64,000 bases of DNA. Source: Euryodendron excelsum (lineage: Eukaryota; Streptophyta; Magnoliopsida; Ericales; Pentaphylacaceae). The position numbers and the translations under genes were made by a program. The stretch is taken from NCBI GenBank assembly GCA_033060915.1, contig CM065387.1, forward strand, positions 39,560,001-39,624,000, in the 5' to 3' direction. This document shows positions 1 through 11,366 of the stretch, in pieces. How positions within the stretch are numbered: the stretch's first letter is position 1; the number at the start of each line of letters is the position of its first letter. Below the pieces are notes generated by a model that searched no databases, had not been told where the DNA came from, and saw only the letters and a program-made list of their open reading frames with translations.

Positions 1-344
1 TGAGAGAATTCCGACGTCATCGATCGAACGCACGATCGATCGGAAAAACGCTCTCTCTGAAGTTTGCTGCAGAAGGTTGAACAGAGCATCACCGATCGAT
101 CGCAGGATCACCGATCGATTGGCCGATCGAACGTTCCGTGGACCGTTCGATCGGGTGATCAATCGGGAGATCGATCGGTCATACTCAAGATTGCCCATTT
201 GCCTTAGTTTAAGCTCCAAATCCTGCAAAAAGTATACAAAAAGAGTTTTAACGCGTTTTAGGAGTTAGAATACTAAATTAACACCAAATTTAACTAATCA
301 ACTAACAATTTAAGCCAAAAAATTACTATTTCTAAGAGTAATCA
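1..344 (-). repeat. Athila-like LTR, 5'-terminal part (fragment cut by window edge)
   Basis: Read on the minus strand, this matches the first ~330 bases of the LTR at 13,694. It has the same TGATTACTC start (here ending at 344), the same AT-rich lead, and the same array of CGATCGATCG palindromes (about 18-178) with the AACTTCAGAGAG box. The DNA beyond 344 has no polypurine tract, so this is the outer 5' end of a 5' LTR or a solo LTR rather than a 3' LTR. The rest lies outside the window. It is in opposite orientation to the element at 13,694. Confidence 0.85.
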
Positions 345-2399
345 CAACTATCAATGATTAATGATCTATGCTCAGTAGGTATGCTTATCTATCAACAATA
401 TTAAACTGCTTTCTTCTAATGCTTTTTTGAATTAATCATTTTTACTCTGCTTTTTAAAAAAAATAATATTCCAGTCTTTGTTGCCAATACACATGTCTGA
501 CAACACACACCGTTCACTGGATTCATCTATCACTACTTTACAAAAATATATCTACTTGATAATTCCTCTTCAGGAAACCATTGATGGAGCCATAATAATT
601 GTAGAAATTCATGCCTATTAAATCAAAATCTAAGCCATTATATACATTATTTTTTTTTACTAATATAATTGTACTTATTCATACCCATTATACATTTCAT
701 AATGTTTTACTTTTCCTTTTATTTTTCCTTGTAAAAGTTACATTTCATTTTCAATTTTTAAACTTAAAGATTAATGCATCATAAAAAATTAAAATAATAT
801 CACAATCTCTGCAAGAAACTAATAATATATTAAAACTTTGTATACAAAACATTGTTGCATGTAAACTGCTTCTTTTACCCTTCCATATAATTATTTTATA
901 AGTATTATATATTATGTTAAATCATACATAGTTTGAAATTCATTAGACTAACATATCTTAGTTGAACTTGACTATGTGCACTTTGAAATGCATACTACTA
1001 GAAGTTCAACTATGCATTGAGTGATAGTGGAATTTTAATTTATTTTTTTCTTCAAGCGTTTTTAATCGTTTGTATTCATCTGCAGCTACTGCTTTCTCTA
1101 GCTCTGAAACAATAAGTTGTAGTATTTAGCAATTTTAGTGGTTTGCCTGAAGATTGAGCAAACATACTTTTGAGGACATTTATGCCTTGGTGCCTGTTTG
1201 CCATTATCAATATAACATTATATGCATGTTGCCTGCCTTTTACATTACTAAAACAACATTTCTTAGTCAAATGAATTGTATTCATAACCTCTTTAATATT
1301 ATTGCTATGTTGTGAGTTAAGAGGTTCGGTCCTACCCTTCTAGAAAGTAATTATGGGATGCCTTTTTAATTTCATCACCAAAATCAATGTGGTCTCCAGA
1401 TTAATCGTTGTTTTAGATGACTTCACCATCATGTAGCTTTTAAAACAGTGAGATCGTTTCACCTTTCTCCTTGATTCCTTGTTCCTTATCTTGATCTTAA
1501 TTGCCAAGCTTATTATAAATAGTGGAATTCTTATATTCGTATTTTTTTTATCTGCATAACCTTTTCTCATGTGATTCATTAAGTCTTGGTATTGCTCCTC
1601 TTCTTGTGGTTCTTTTGACCACTTCGATAGTCTACCTGACAAAACTCAATATGCATGGAGTTAAGATTCTAGAACACTTTAGTGCTGCCTCTAATTACTG
1701 CATACATGAATTATCTTAAAACACTTTGTATTGAGCACTAGGTGGCATGACTTCTCTTAGTATTAGTTTTCCTATGATTTCACTATTCTAATTTAATCTT
1801 AGCTTGTCATTCAATGTAGTTGTGTAACTTATTTGTCTTAAATACAAATTCAAATGACTTTGTATTGGGCACATATTGAGCACTAGGTGGCATGCCTTGC
1901 ACGCCTCACTATCATTAGTATATAAATATGAGGATGTTCCATGTAATACTATAATGTCTGTTATATTCGTCAACTCATTAAAGTGATTTTGCTATTTGAT
2001 TTCCAATCAACCTATAAACCATTACATTTAATTTCTTTTGGGGCTTACAAGGAGTTTGTACATGCATAGTGGTGGTGGCAGTGGGTGATACGGTGGCGGC
2101 AGTGGTAGTAGATTAGATTGGAAAATGCTACTATTGGAGAAAATTTAGATAAAAAAATTCTACCAGAAGAATGTGACGATGTCATTTTTATAATTAAAAA
2201 CTATCATGATAGGTATTTTATTTTAAAATAAAATATTCTCATTTAATCACAGTTATTTTCTATGAATATTTTGTTCAGTCGGTGCTTATTAGACAGGTGT
2301 GGCTAATGCTAGGTTTTCATTTTATGCAATTGGATTTTAGTTTGATCAAGGCATGAGGGCGTTAATAGTTTGGTTTCTATTAAATAAGTTATACGTTCA
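345..2399. other. AT-rich intergenic DNA, no gene recognised
   Basis: Both strands contain only short reading frames (under about 100 codons) with no recognisable domain. The only internal structure I noticed is a 20-base direct repeat (ATTGAGCACTAGGTGGCATG) near 1,730 and 1,874. A short GGTGGCGGCAGTGG-type low-complexity patch lies at about 2,065-2,110. Confidence 0.5.
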
Positions 2400-2870
2400 T
2401 CCTCTAAACCGAGAAAAAATAAAAAATTAAGGGATAAAGGATTGGGTTGTTGCGTGTGGAGACAATCCAGCGATACCATCTAGAAGCCCGCATATGAAGA
2501 TTTCCCACAACCCATCTTTTTTGAAAATTTGCACCATTTGTTAAAGTCTTTGGGGAAGAAAATTTGCAGTCGCCACATTTGATTCAACTGGATGACTTTC
2601 TCCCCTTTTTTTGTCTATAAAAGAAAAGGAGCCAGTGGACACCAGAGATACATTTTGAGCAGAAGTGGGTGTGAGGAAGAGAGAAAAAATAGTGAGGGCT
2701 TTTCTAAGATAGAGTTTGCTAAACTCTTAACTCCTCTTTTGTAATCCTTTATTTGTTTATAGTGAATATCGCAGTGACGCAATATGGACGTAATTCTAAA
2801 TTGTTTAGGTGAACTACGATAAATCTGTGTATCTGGGTGGTCTTATCAATTGGATCCAAAACCGTTTTTG
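2400..2870 (+). repeat. Ty1/copia-type LTR fragment or solo LTR (putative)
   Basis: This stretch has a TATA box (TCTATAAAAG at 2,614-2,623). About 170 bases further on is the block ATGGACGTAATT ... GGTGAACTACGATAAATCTG (about 2,783-2,830). That block resembles the R/U5 region found in many plant Ty1/copia LTRs (TGGACGTAG...GAACCACGTAAATC). No coding region, PBS or second LTR follows, and the borders are not resolved. The family assignment rests on remembered motif similarity, so confidence is moderate. Confidence 0.45.
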
Positions 2871-3264
2871 TTACTTAAAGTCTAGTTTCATAATCATCAA
2901 ATTTTCCAAAGAAAAATATTTTTCTTTTGGTTGTTATTTTTCTATACCAACTGTTTAGATTTTAGCAGTACTATTCTTAGTGGAATTCAAACAGGTTGCC
3001 TTAGGTTCCAACTGAAGTCATTGCAATACTACGGTATTTAGCATGACTTAGTCAATATCTAGTCTTTCACCGTGGGTGAATTTTCAGCTCCAACTTTGCA
3101 TGTTTTATTAACTGTTTTCTGTTAATTCGATATCGACTTATCGAGTTATTAGTGCATAACAACTGCACACTGACGAATTTTAATCACATTATTTACAAGT
3201 GATCAATTATGTGATTTTAAAACTATAGGGAGTAGTGGAGGGCGAAGCCACCATTGCACTATAG

Positions 3265-3566
3265 TTTTAAAAATATTCCTCGATTTGAGCCCCTAAAATT
3301 TGTAAATTGTCCCTTGAAATTCTCGTAACTCCAATTTTATATGTAGTGTTAGAAATATTTTCTATTATGCCCCTTTAAATTTGCAAATTGCCCACCTAAA
3401 TTTTTTAAATTTAATTAACGTATAAATTTGGAAGTATTTCTCAATTTTTCCCCCTCAAATTTGTAAATGACCCCCTTCTACAGTTATTTTGCTTTGAAAT
3501 CCCCTTAAATTTTAAATATTATGTGTATATAACGTTATATATATATATATATTATATATATATGAA
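3265..3566. repeat. Three degenerate ~80-bp repeats followed by a TA microsatellite
   Basis: A block beginning AAATATT and containing CCCCT..AAATTTG.AAATTG occurs three times, starting near 3,268, 3,350 and 3,431, with substantial divergence. It is followed at about 3,535-3,561 by a TA dinucleotide run. No coding potential was seen. Confidence 0.5.
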
Positions 3567-3648
3567 GTTTAACTTTGATTACAAAGAGAGAATTTTAAAT
3601 TTGTGATTGCAAGAATTCTCTGGCTTTGCCGTCGATAGATAGTAGTGG

Positions 3649-3926
3649 TTAGCACAAAAAATATAACATATATTGTAGCGCATCTGGATCGAGATAACCG
3701 CACTTGAAATAATGTCTGTAAAGTATATAACAACAATCGGGGAGATGCGGTTGTTTAGGGTTGCCCTTGTCATCAAAGGCTTCCTCTGCACATTTTGGTG
3801 AGAGCTGCTTCAAACAATCAAGTACGTAGTCCTTGGCTCCCGCGTAGGGCGATAGCAATAGAACATGTAACACAGCAAAGTTAGGATAGAAAATAGCTCT
3901 TTCTCTCTTCTCATTGTGCTCATCAT
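3649..3926 (-). pseudogene. Prolamin-like/ECA1-type secreted cysteine-rich peptide, frameshifted copy
   Basis: The C-terminal ~70 codons encode a six-cysteine peptide with spacing C-x7-C-x18-CC-x9-C-x15-C, ending ...FLC. The motif LSPKCAEEAF is close to ISPKCAEEGF in the copy at 9,248. The same order (C, C, CC, C, C) is typical of the plant prolamin-like/ECA1 gametogenesis-related family (Pfam PF05617). These are small secreted proteins, and several members act in the female gametophyte. The N-terminal hydrophobic signal peptide begins at an ATG at 3,926 (followed by MRREKELF), as in the two sister copies. However, comparison with 34,601 shows one base missing in the signal-peptide part near 3,865, so the signal peptide and the mature peptide are in different frames. 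It is most likely a pseudogene. A sequencing error or an unrecognised splice cannot be excluded. Confidence 0.65.
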
Positions 3927-4030
3927 CGGAGTATCAAGAAAATGTTGTGGCAGGAAGGTCACAAGACTCATAACAGCTTTGAAGACATTGTATCTATATC
4001 CTTTGGCGGTTTGGCCCTCAAGTAGTTTCA
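3927..4030 (-). promoter_or_regulatory. Conserved upstream block of the cysteine-rich peptide family
   Basis: Read on the minus strand, this contains CAATGTCTTCAAAGCTG and GTGACCTTCCTGCCA, in that order. Both are also found upstream of the gene at 9,535, and CAATGTCTTCAAAGCTG is found upstream of the gene at 34,601. Conservation across three dispersed copies suggests that promoter or 5'-leader sequence was duplicated with the coding region. The exact function is unknown. Confidence 0.45.
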
Positions 4031-4479
4031 GTACTAGTTAAAATTGAATTTTACATAATTTAATAGCAAAAGATAAGTTATAAAAAGGTAACAAACATAA
4101 GTTAGAATTAAATTTTATAACTTAACAAACAAACATAAACATACACTAATTATAAGTATAACAGCCGGGGGTATATCGTAAGAGAGAGCTAACATAATTA
4201 GGGATGTTAACATATCGGGTATGGGACGGGTGCCGACCTTAGTAGGGAAAACCTCTACAGCTTAAGTTGTAGAGTCACCACTTAATTTCTAGTTTACCAA
4301 GATACTACCCCATTCATCAAATGACTCTATAGAAAAGACCAATCCATCGTTGCTTGAGAACTGAGTTTCTAGCCAATAAAGTATTTGCTTTAGGCTTCTA
4401 ATTTTTGAAGACCCTATTTTTTTTTATTATCTATTTTTAGTTTGGAGGAAGCCGAATCCTAGAAAAAAACTACAGAACT
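4031..4479. other. AT-rich intergenic DNA
   Basis: No reading frame, RNA gene or recognisable repeat was found. The block contains only short AT-rich stretches and a moderately complex segment at about 4,200-4,330 that I could not identify. Confidence 0.4.
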
Positions 4480-4800
4480 ACAGTTCTACGGGTGCCGCAT
4501 ATGGAGGTGTCTTGAGCCGACAGAGTTTGCACCTACCCAGGAGGATGTTCCATCACTTTCAGATCCATGCCAGCCTTTAAAGCCTCTCTTGCTAGACAGT
4601 CAGCGGTGGAATTTGCCTAACGCCACACGTCTCAGCTCACAGGTCCATTCCCTTCCCAACATATTGCGTACTCTAATTATCAAAATTACAGTCAAGGTGC
4701 GTACGAACAGGATGTTGGATCAGCTCCACAGCCTCTTGGGAATCAGACTCTAGAAAGATTTGCCGGAAACCCCTTTGCCAAGCCAGCTTCAAACCCTAAA
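4480..4800 (-). pseudogene. RNase H-like (RVT_3 type) domain relic, probably from a LINE or host-derived RNase H-like gene
   Basis: The minus strand reads AWQRGFRQIFLESDSQEAV, which matches the strand around the second catalytic acid of plant RVT_3-type RNase H domains (typically AW..GF....ESDS..AV). In other frames it continues with NMLGREWTCELRRV and then QANSTADCLAREAL, which corresponds to the conserved R.AN..AD.LA motif of the family. The three pieces lie in order but in different frames with intervening stops, so this is a dead relic. Such domains occur at the C-terminus of plant LINE polyproteins and also in stand-alone genes. No reverse transcriptase piece was found next to it. Confidence 0.6.
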
Positions 4801-7343
4801 TTTTTATTAACCTTACATGCTTGTCAAAGCCCAGTATATTTTTCAAAAAGCCCACCAGTTGATATGAGGGGAAAAAACAGGCATAAAATCATTTACGCTA
4901 ATGTACTTATAAAAAAAACACCAACGTGACAAATAAAATTATATGAATAAAAAGTTTTTTGAAGGCCCCAAAATTTTTAAACTTTATATGTTATAATTAA
5001 GACTTAACACCCTATAGAGTTTCAAGTTTCAACATTTAGTTCTAAAAAGAAGTTCCAATCCTGATGAGAAAAAGGCCTATTAAAAAATAAAAGCACATAA
5101 TTAACTACATCAGTTAACTTTACCCAAAAAAAAAAAACATTGATCTAACATAAAAATTATACAAATAAAGCGTTTCCGATATATGAAACTTTTTTTTTTG
5201 TTGTCTTAAGCCAAATCAATACACACAAACTGCATCAAACCCACACTTGGATCGGGGAACAAAGGCTAATCCCAAATGACCCCTCGAAGAGAAAAGCTTG
5301 AGATTGACTTATATACCATATTACTCAAGTCCTTACAGGCTAATGCGTGGCTCCAAGTCAAGGCTTATGTGCCATTAAAGCCCCATATAGTATACATTTT
5401 TTTAATATATTTTTTCTATAAAAAAAAGTACATTAAAAAAAGAAGGTGTAAAATCAATACAAGAGTTAACTTTTGAAAAAACAAGTATTAAACTGTTTAT
5501 AGGTAATGGTGAGGAGAAGACAACTAATTTACATATAATTTTTAATTACAATAATATATTTCTTACAATGTGGCAACGTGCACACGTATAGCTTGTGTCA
5601 CCTTCTAATAGTTTTTATTTATTTTATAAATAAGTTCAAACCATAAGTAAGTCATGTGTTCACTTTTAAATTACACAGAGGTAATCTGATTTTGGCTCAA
5701 ACACTAAATTAAGTGTAATTACCCCTAATTTGTAACATAAAAAGTATGATTCTTTTCAAACACTAAATATAAACCCAATTAACGAATATAAATTCACAAA
5801 TACACGAACATAAAACTGTCTAGAGTTAATAAACTAACAAAAAAAATTATTAAAATACCTGACTTTCTTGTTGAAGAGATAAAAGTAATATGTAGTGTCC
5901 ACCAATGGCTACGAAACACTGTTAGAATGAGCCACAAACTCCTCTGTTTTCTGTTTTCAATTCGGTTGAGAAAACAAATGGATTAAATAAAAATACAACA
6001 CAACTAATAGATTAGCTTGTAGGAACAAGAAAAAATTGATACAAGAAAACGTAGAGACAAGAAAATAAAAAATAACACTAATCTTAATATTTTCCTTTAT
6101 AGTAGCAAGTTAAAAAGCACTAATATTTAATAATTTATATTATTTTTAATCTACCAACCCTTGCTTTGTATCCTTTTCAGATTTTTCGACAATAGGGATT
6201 TCGATGAAGACAAACCTTTTCTCTTTGTTTCGGTCTCATCTTAAGCGGAACTTAAAGAGAGAATTTTTATTAAAAATGTGTTTTTGGAAAGGGTCTAGGC
6301 TGTGCTTAGTGTGGATTGGAGTGGGTTAAAAATAATAGGTTAAACTAAAGGTTTGCTGGGCTAAAAATTGAAGTTTAAAAAAAAAAAAATTGAGCTAATT
6401 TACCCTAGACTGCGGCCCAGGAGAACACTAGGCATGCCTTCGCCCTTGTGTACGTTTACCACAGTACGTCCAACTCCATGTAGCGTCACTTGCAAAAAGT
6501 ACGTTTTGGTCCAAAAAATGATTTACTAAAATATATTTAACTGTGATGGTTGACTCTAGTAATCTCCTTGCACGGTTTGATAAACTATTGTAGAAGGCTT
6601 TTTCTCTTAGAATAAGGTTTAGTAGTTTGGTAATACTGAATTTTTTATAGTCATTCGCATTCAATTGTTACATGTTATTTCAGCAACTTGAATTTGTTAC
6701 AAAATAAAGAGACCCTCATGGAAAACGTCACATGATAAAATCTAGTAGAAAAAAAAATTAAAAAACTCAATACTATTTAAACACTAAACTTTTTTTCTTC
6801 TTTGAGGTAGCTAGAAGTGTGCTCAGGATAAAAAAATAAATTTAGGGCATAGGGACCAGGCAAACATTCCATATTTTTTTCCTGGTGATCTGTTCCCTAT
6901 TGGGATTGGTTTGATTTTGTTTGCTATTTCTAGTGCAATTTCAACAATAGAAAAGAAACCAATTTCTTGCATTTTTTAAGTTTCACGATACCCTACCATT
7001 CGGGAAAAAAAAAATGTTGCTACCGCAAAAAATGCTTGTTTCGTATGCATATTTTTACCTTAGTACCTGTTGCTATCGTAGAAAAATGTCAGGTGACAAA
7101 CTGTAATTAAACAGAGTAATTTCAAACAAACTTTCCCAAGATGATAAACCTTAATTATCTTGGGTGAAGCAGCCACCCTATATATTTCTTTTTTTTTTTG
7201 TTATTAATTTTTTAATCTTGCTAAGCATACTTTGTCAAGTTATATGAAGTTTTAAAAAATACATTATTCATAATTTCTAATATTTTAGACAATAGACAAA
7301 GCATGCTTAAAAGCGATAAAAGTATCCCCAGGGACATGGCATA
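4801..7343. other. AT-rich DNA, nothing recognised
   Basis: Short frames only. The longest, on the minus strand at 6,428-6,664 (78 codons), has no signal peptide or family signature and is probably chance. Several A and T homopolymers are present. Confidence 0.45.
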
Positions 7344-7351
7344 TATGATAG

Positions 7352-8029
7352 CAAGGCCGGTTCAAGGCAATTTGTGGCCTTAAGTTATAACTTTAAATAA
7401 GATCTTTTAGATATATTTTTAAAATTATTGTAAAAATATTTGGGTTAAATCCATTATTGTTGAAATTAAATATGTTAAATTTAAATTTAAAAAAAAAATA
7501 TGTAGCTACTATATAAGATATAACTAAAACATACAAGGTATTAAAAATTTTATGGCTACAAATATTTTTTTGTGCAATTTATTTTATTAGGTTAAACTAG
7601 TTTTTTTTTTTCAAAATTAACAAATGCTGTTGATTTTCATTCTTTTTTTATAGGACTTTCTTTTCTTTTTTTTTTTCTCATTTGGATTGGGCTTTATGTT
7701 TCCAAAAAAAATTACAGAATCTATTTAGGATCTTAATTATAGCATATAAAAGGTTTAAAAATTTTGGACCCTTCAAAATTTTATTTATTTGTACAATTTA
7801 TTAATTAGTTAAACTTGTATTTTCTTTCTGAAGTTCACTATTGTAGGTGTTTTTCGGCTTCTTCTTTCTTACAAGCTTTTTTTTTTTCTCATCTAAATTG
7901 GGGCTTTTTTTTCCAAAAATAAATATAAGATTTTTATTATAAAATGTAATTTTTTGTAAAAATTAGGGTCTTAAAAAATTGGGGATCTAAAGCGATCCTC
8001 TCACATGCGTAGGGAGTGAGCCGGCCGTG
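7352..8029. mobile_element. Non-autonomous hAT element (TIRs plus 8-bp target duplication)
   Basis: The left end CAAGGCCGGTTCA (7,352-7,364) and the right end TGAGCCGGCCGTG (8,017-8,029) are inverted repeats matching at 11 of 13 positions. They are flanked by TATGATAG (7,344-7,351) and TATGACAG (8,030-8,037), an 8-bp target-site duplication with one mismatch, which is the length expected for hAT transposons. The interior (678 bp in total) is AT-rich and non-coding. GGCCGGCYC-type ends and a subterminal GCGATCCTCTCACATGCG motif resemble the termini of plant hAT elements that encode ZMYM1-like transposases. A relic of such a transposase lies at 11,367-13,487, but I have not shown that the two are related. 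Confidence 0.75.
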
Positions 8030-8037
8030 TATGACAG

Positions 8038-9247
8038 CAACCTGTACCAATCTAAAGAGACTTAAAATCTAACACTTCGATAGCTGAAGTACCTAGATAA
8101 ATGTTATTAAGCCACATGAATATTGAGGAAGCGGTCATCTATACTATAATAAACATGGTTAAAAAAGTTCAATCAACCGTCCAACTAAATTATACCCCTA
8201 TGGATGATGTGATTCCTAAAACAATGAGTCAAATTTTGATAATATTCAATAACTTTACTTAAGGCTGTAGTTGTGCATAAGCGGATAAGAGCAAGCCTTG
8301 GAGATATATTAATTTCCATTGCATGGTCGTTGGAGATTTAATAGATGGTTATAAAAAAAAAGAAAATAATGGTTATCCATTAATATTTTTCTCTATATTC
8401 TCGCTCTCTCCATGATCTTTTAAAATAGATATCTAAGAAGCCATAATGCGAAGGCCCCACACTTGCCTTACGGGATGATAGACATGGAAAACACTGCCTC
8501 CCCTAACTAGTACCAACTACAACTACTGTTACTCAGATTCAAGATTTGAAGTGGGATACTCATTCAATGCACGAATTGTAAAATTCATACTAAAATAAAA
8601 TATTATAAAAACCAGAGTGTTACTTTTCTACTGAATGCTTTTCCCTTTCTAAAAGAAGTGATGCATGCCTGAAAAAATATCTCCACAAACTTCAAATAGA
8701 TGAGGCGAACGGAGGATGGCTCACCCACCCATTTTATTCTCTCCAAAACTGGTGCCGAAATCTGGTTATAGTACAAAAGGGTACACCATTGATAATTAAA
8801 AGTAAACATGACACTTATTCAGTAGATATTTAATAAAAGTTCTGATAAACATCTCTCATAAAAATATAATAAAAACAAGCCATGTGAGCACAAAATACAA
8901 AAACTCTAAAAAGGACAAGTACAATTCGATATTGATTAGTGTAACATGGAATGATGTGAGAAAAACAATTTTACATTAGAGTAACTCAAAAAATAAATGT
9001 TAGGGTAACTCAAACGTAACCCAACAATAAACAAGTAAAGGTTGAGACAACCAATTTTGATTTTCTGAACAAAACCAAATTAGCCTTATTAAAGATAACA
9101 ACAAAAAACTATACAATTTTGTTTTGCCACTAAATTAAGCTTTCGAAAATTGAATATCTATCTTAAATCTCGTAAGACAAATTGGGGCTGATTACAATAT
9201 CGTATAGTAATTTTTTTCCCACTTCTATTGACTCCATTTGTGGGATT
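8038..9247. other. Intergenic DNA, nothing recognised
   Basis: AT-rich with short frames only (largest 8,603-8,809, minus strand, 68 codons, no family signature). The last ~70 bases show weak similarity to the 3' flank of the 34,601 gene, which suggests the peptide-gene duplication included some 3' sequence. Confidence 0.4.
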
Positions 9248-9535
9248 TTAATAGTAGGAGCACCAATGAATCAATACCCAATATTGCATAGCTTGATAGT
9301 CGACATAATCGCACAGCGCATAACCATTTCCAAATGCATTGCAACAATCAGGGAGATGACGTTGTAGATTAAAGCGGCCCATGCTATCAAAGCCTTCTTC
9401 TGCACATTTAGGTGAGATCTTCTTCATACAACCAACCATGTCCACGTCTCCCATGGTGGCCCATACCAATAGAACTGCGTGAAATAGCATAGTTAGCATG
9501 CAAAATATCTCTCTCTCTCTTCTCACTGTCTTCAT
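9248..9535 (-). CDS. Secreted six-cysteine peptide, prolamin-like/ECA1 type
   Basis: The intact reading frame has 95 codons from the ATG at 9,535. I chose this ATG over an upstream one because the sister gene at 34,601 starts at the equivalent position and the conserved MKTVRREREIFCMLTMLF begins there. A basic N-terminus is followed by a hydrophobic stretch (FCMLTMLFHAVLLVWA), a typical signal peptide. The mature part has C-x7-C-x19-CC-x9-C-x16-C. The C...C...CC...C...C order and the KISPKC motif fit the prolamin-like domain of ECA1 gametogenesis-related proteins (PF05617), which are apoplastic peptides often expressed in egg or central cells. It has no visible intron. The upstream block shared with the other two copies carries a CATAAAAACC TATA-like motif about 75 bp 5' of the ATG. 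Function and expression are inferred from family only. Confidence 0.7.
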   Translation of the reverse strand: MKTVRREREIFCMLTMLFHAVLLVWATMGDVDMVGCMKKISPKCAEEGFDSMGRFNLQRHLPDCCNAFGNGYALCDYVDYQAMQYWVLIHWCSYY

Positions 9536-9599
9536 ACTCTGAGTATTAAGAAAGAGAGAGAGAGCTACCAGCACAGATTGATGAGAGAGAAAAACGTTG

Positions 9600-9700
9600 A
9601 AGATCGCGTGGGTTTGGTTTTTATGGCAGGAAGGTCACAACAGCTTTGAAGACATTGTTCTTGTTCTGTAAGGTCCTCAACTAGTTTCAGATACAAATAA
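9600..9700 (-). promoter_or_regulatory. Conserved upstream region of the 9,535 peptide gene
   Basis: On the minus strand this reads ...GAGGACCTTACAGAACAAGA..CAATGTCTTCAAAGCTG..GTGACCTTCCTGCCATAAAAACC. Its parts recur 5' of the copies at 3,926 and 34,601 (GGGGACCTTAAAAAACAAGA and CAATGTCTTCAAAGCTG at about 34,497-34,532). The CATAAAAACC segment could serve as a TATA box. Function is inferred from conservation. Confidence 0.45.
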
Positions 9701-11065
9701 GATTAAATTCTGCGTAATTTAATAGCAAAAGATAACTTGTTAGACAGTTAATAAATTTGTTAAAATTGAATTGAATTTGTAAAATGACATATATATATAT
9801 ATATGTGTGTGTGTAAATGTATACATAATTTAGAGTTTTAAAACCAAATAAGCTATTCGAGCTCGGTTCGTTAAAAACTCATTTAAGATCAGTTCGTTAT
9901 CTAAATAAACAAGTTTGAAGACGTTTTAAAGCTCTAAAGTTTTCTGAGCTCAACTTGGGTTTGACTCGAAAAGCATATATGTAATAAAACATCAAGTTAC
10001 TGGAGATCAACTCAATTAAAGTTTGTTTGAACTTAGCTTAACAGTAAAATAAATCAAGTTTTAACATATTTTGGAGAAGACTGGTTTGGCCGTTAGTTCA
10101 TATCCCCAGTCTGTGACCTGTGACCTTTTGGGTTTGGCCATTAGTTTCCCTCCCCTGCCTATAGGGCCACCCAAGGGTGAGCCAAGCAAGACCCTTGGAC
10201 TTGGGCAACCTCTTGGGTCAAGACAACCATCAAGCTTGCAAAAAATGTTTTTAATTTTTTAAAACAAAAAAATGATTTGCCCGCTTTCATTGCATTGCAA
10301 TTGCAAACCCCAGTTTGTGAGAGCGAGAGAGAAGAGAAAAACAACACTAACCAACGATGACGAATGCGATCTCCATTGAAAATCAAGCCGACGACGATCT
10401 CCACCGAAAACGGCCTACTTACCGACGTCAGCAAAGAGGCAAAACCCTAAGTTCCCGAATCCTGACTTGGCTGAGTTTACTTTTACAAGGTATTACAAAG
10501 CTAAAACTAGTGGGATAATATTATATATATCCATGCTCTGGAAGCTATGTTTATATATATATATATCCATGCTATGCTTGGTCCCCCTGGCCCCCTCTTA
10601 AAGCTATGGTTTTATCTGCTGGTTTAAAATAACATATAACCAAACCTCTAGCTTTAGTGATTAAGAAATAAGAAATTAAGAATCATTTAATAGCTTTACC
10701 TAGTGAGTACTTCAAATAAATGTTCTCTATAAAATGTAATTTTGTGAACTAATGGAATAATTGAGGTGTACACATATGTATATACATATCAAAATTTAGG
10801 CATATTCTGATCATCCTAAAATGGATGATGCGTTTAAAAAATAACAACCAGTTTAAATCCAATTCAATAAAGTTAATTATGAATTTATGGTTTAATTTGA
10901 TCATCTACCATTTTTTGGCTTTACTCAATTTTGTGAAGTGATTCTTACTTGTACTATTATTTTTTTTATAGAAAATTTTTGAAGGGTTAATCACAAAAGG
11001 TTCAACAAGTTATTCTGAAGTAAATCTCTTTTGATCGTGCTTCTTATTAGTAAGAATTTAGTGCG
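9701..11065. other. Intergenic DNA with simple repeats
   Basis: A (TA)n(TG)n microsatellite lies at about 9,788-9,814. At 9,840-10,050 there is a GAGCTCGGTTCGTTAAAAAC-type segment that looks like a dispersed plant repeat. TATATATATCCATGCT occurs twice near 10,522 and 10,555. Frames at 10,071-10,262 (+) and 10,159-10,434 (-) overlap each other and have no family signature. Confidence 0.4.
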
Positions 11066-11290
11066 CCTTTGAATGTGTAGAATTTCTATGATTAGTGATC
11101 CATTTGTACTAGCACATATTTGTGATATATTTTAATGTGTAGAATTTATTAGATTAATAATACATTTGCACAGGCGTACATTTATGATAAATTTAAATAT
11201 GTAGAATTTGTTATATTAATGATACAAGATTTGCACAGGCGCACATTTGTAATACATTTGAATGTGTGAAATTTGTTAGACTGTTGAGAA
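11066..11290. repeat. ~62-bp minisatellite, about 3.5-4 copies
   Basis: Units containing AATGTGTAGAATTT..TAT.ATTA.TGATACATTTG recur at 11,072, 11,134, 11,196 and 11,261 (spacings 62, 62, 65). The units share GCACAGGCG and CACATTTGT segments. The array lies just 5' of the hAT transposase relic and may be part of that element. Confidence 0.65.
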
Positions 11291-11366
11291 ATTTGAATAT
11301 AGCTAATTACAAGTTTTGTTTTAGATATTCATCAAGGATTTATAAGTATTTTATTCTATAGGTACT

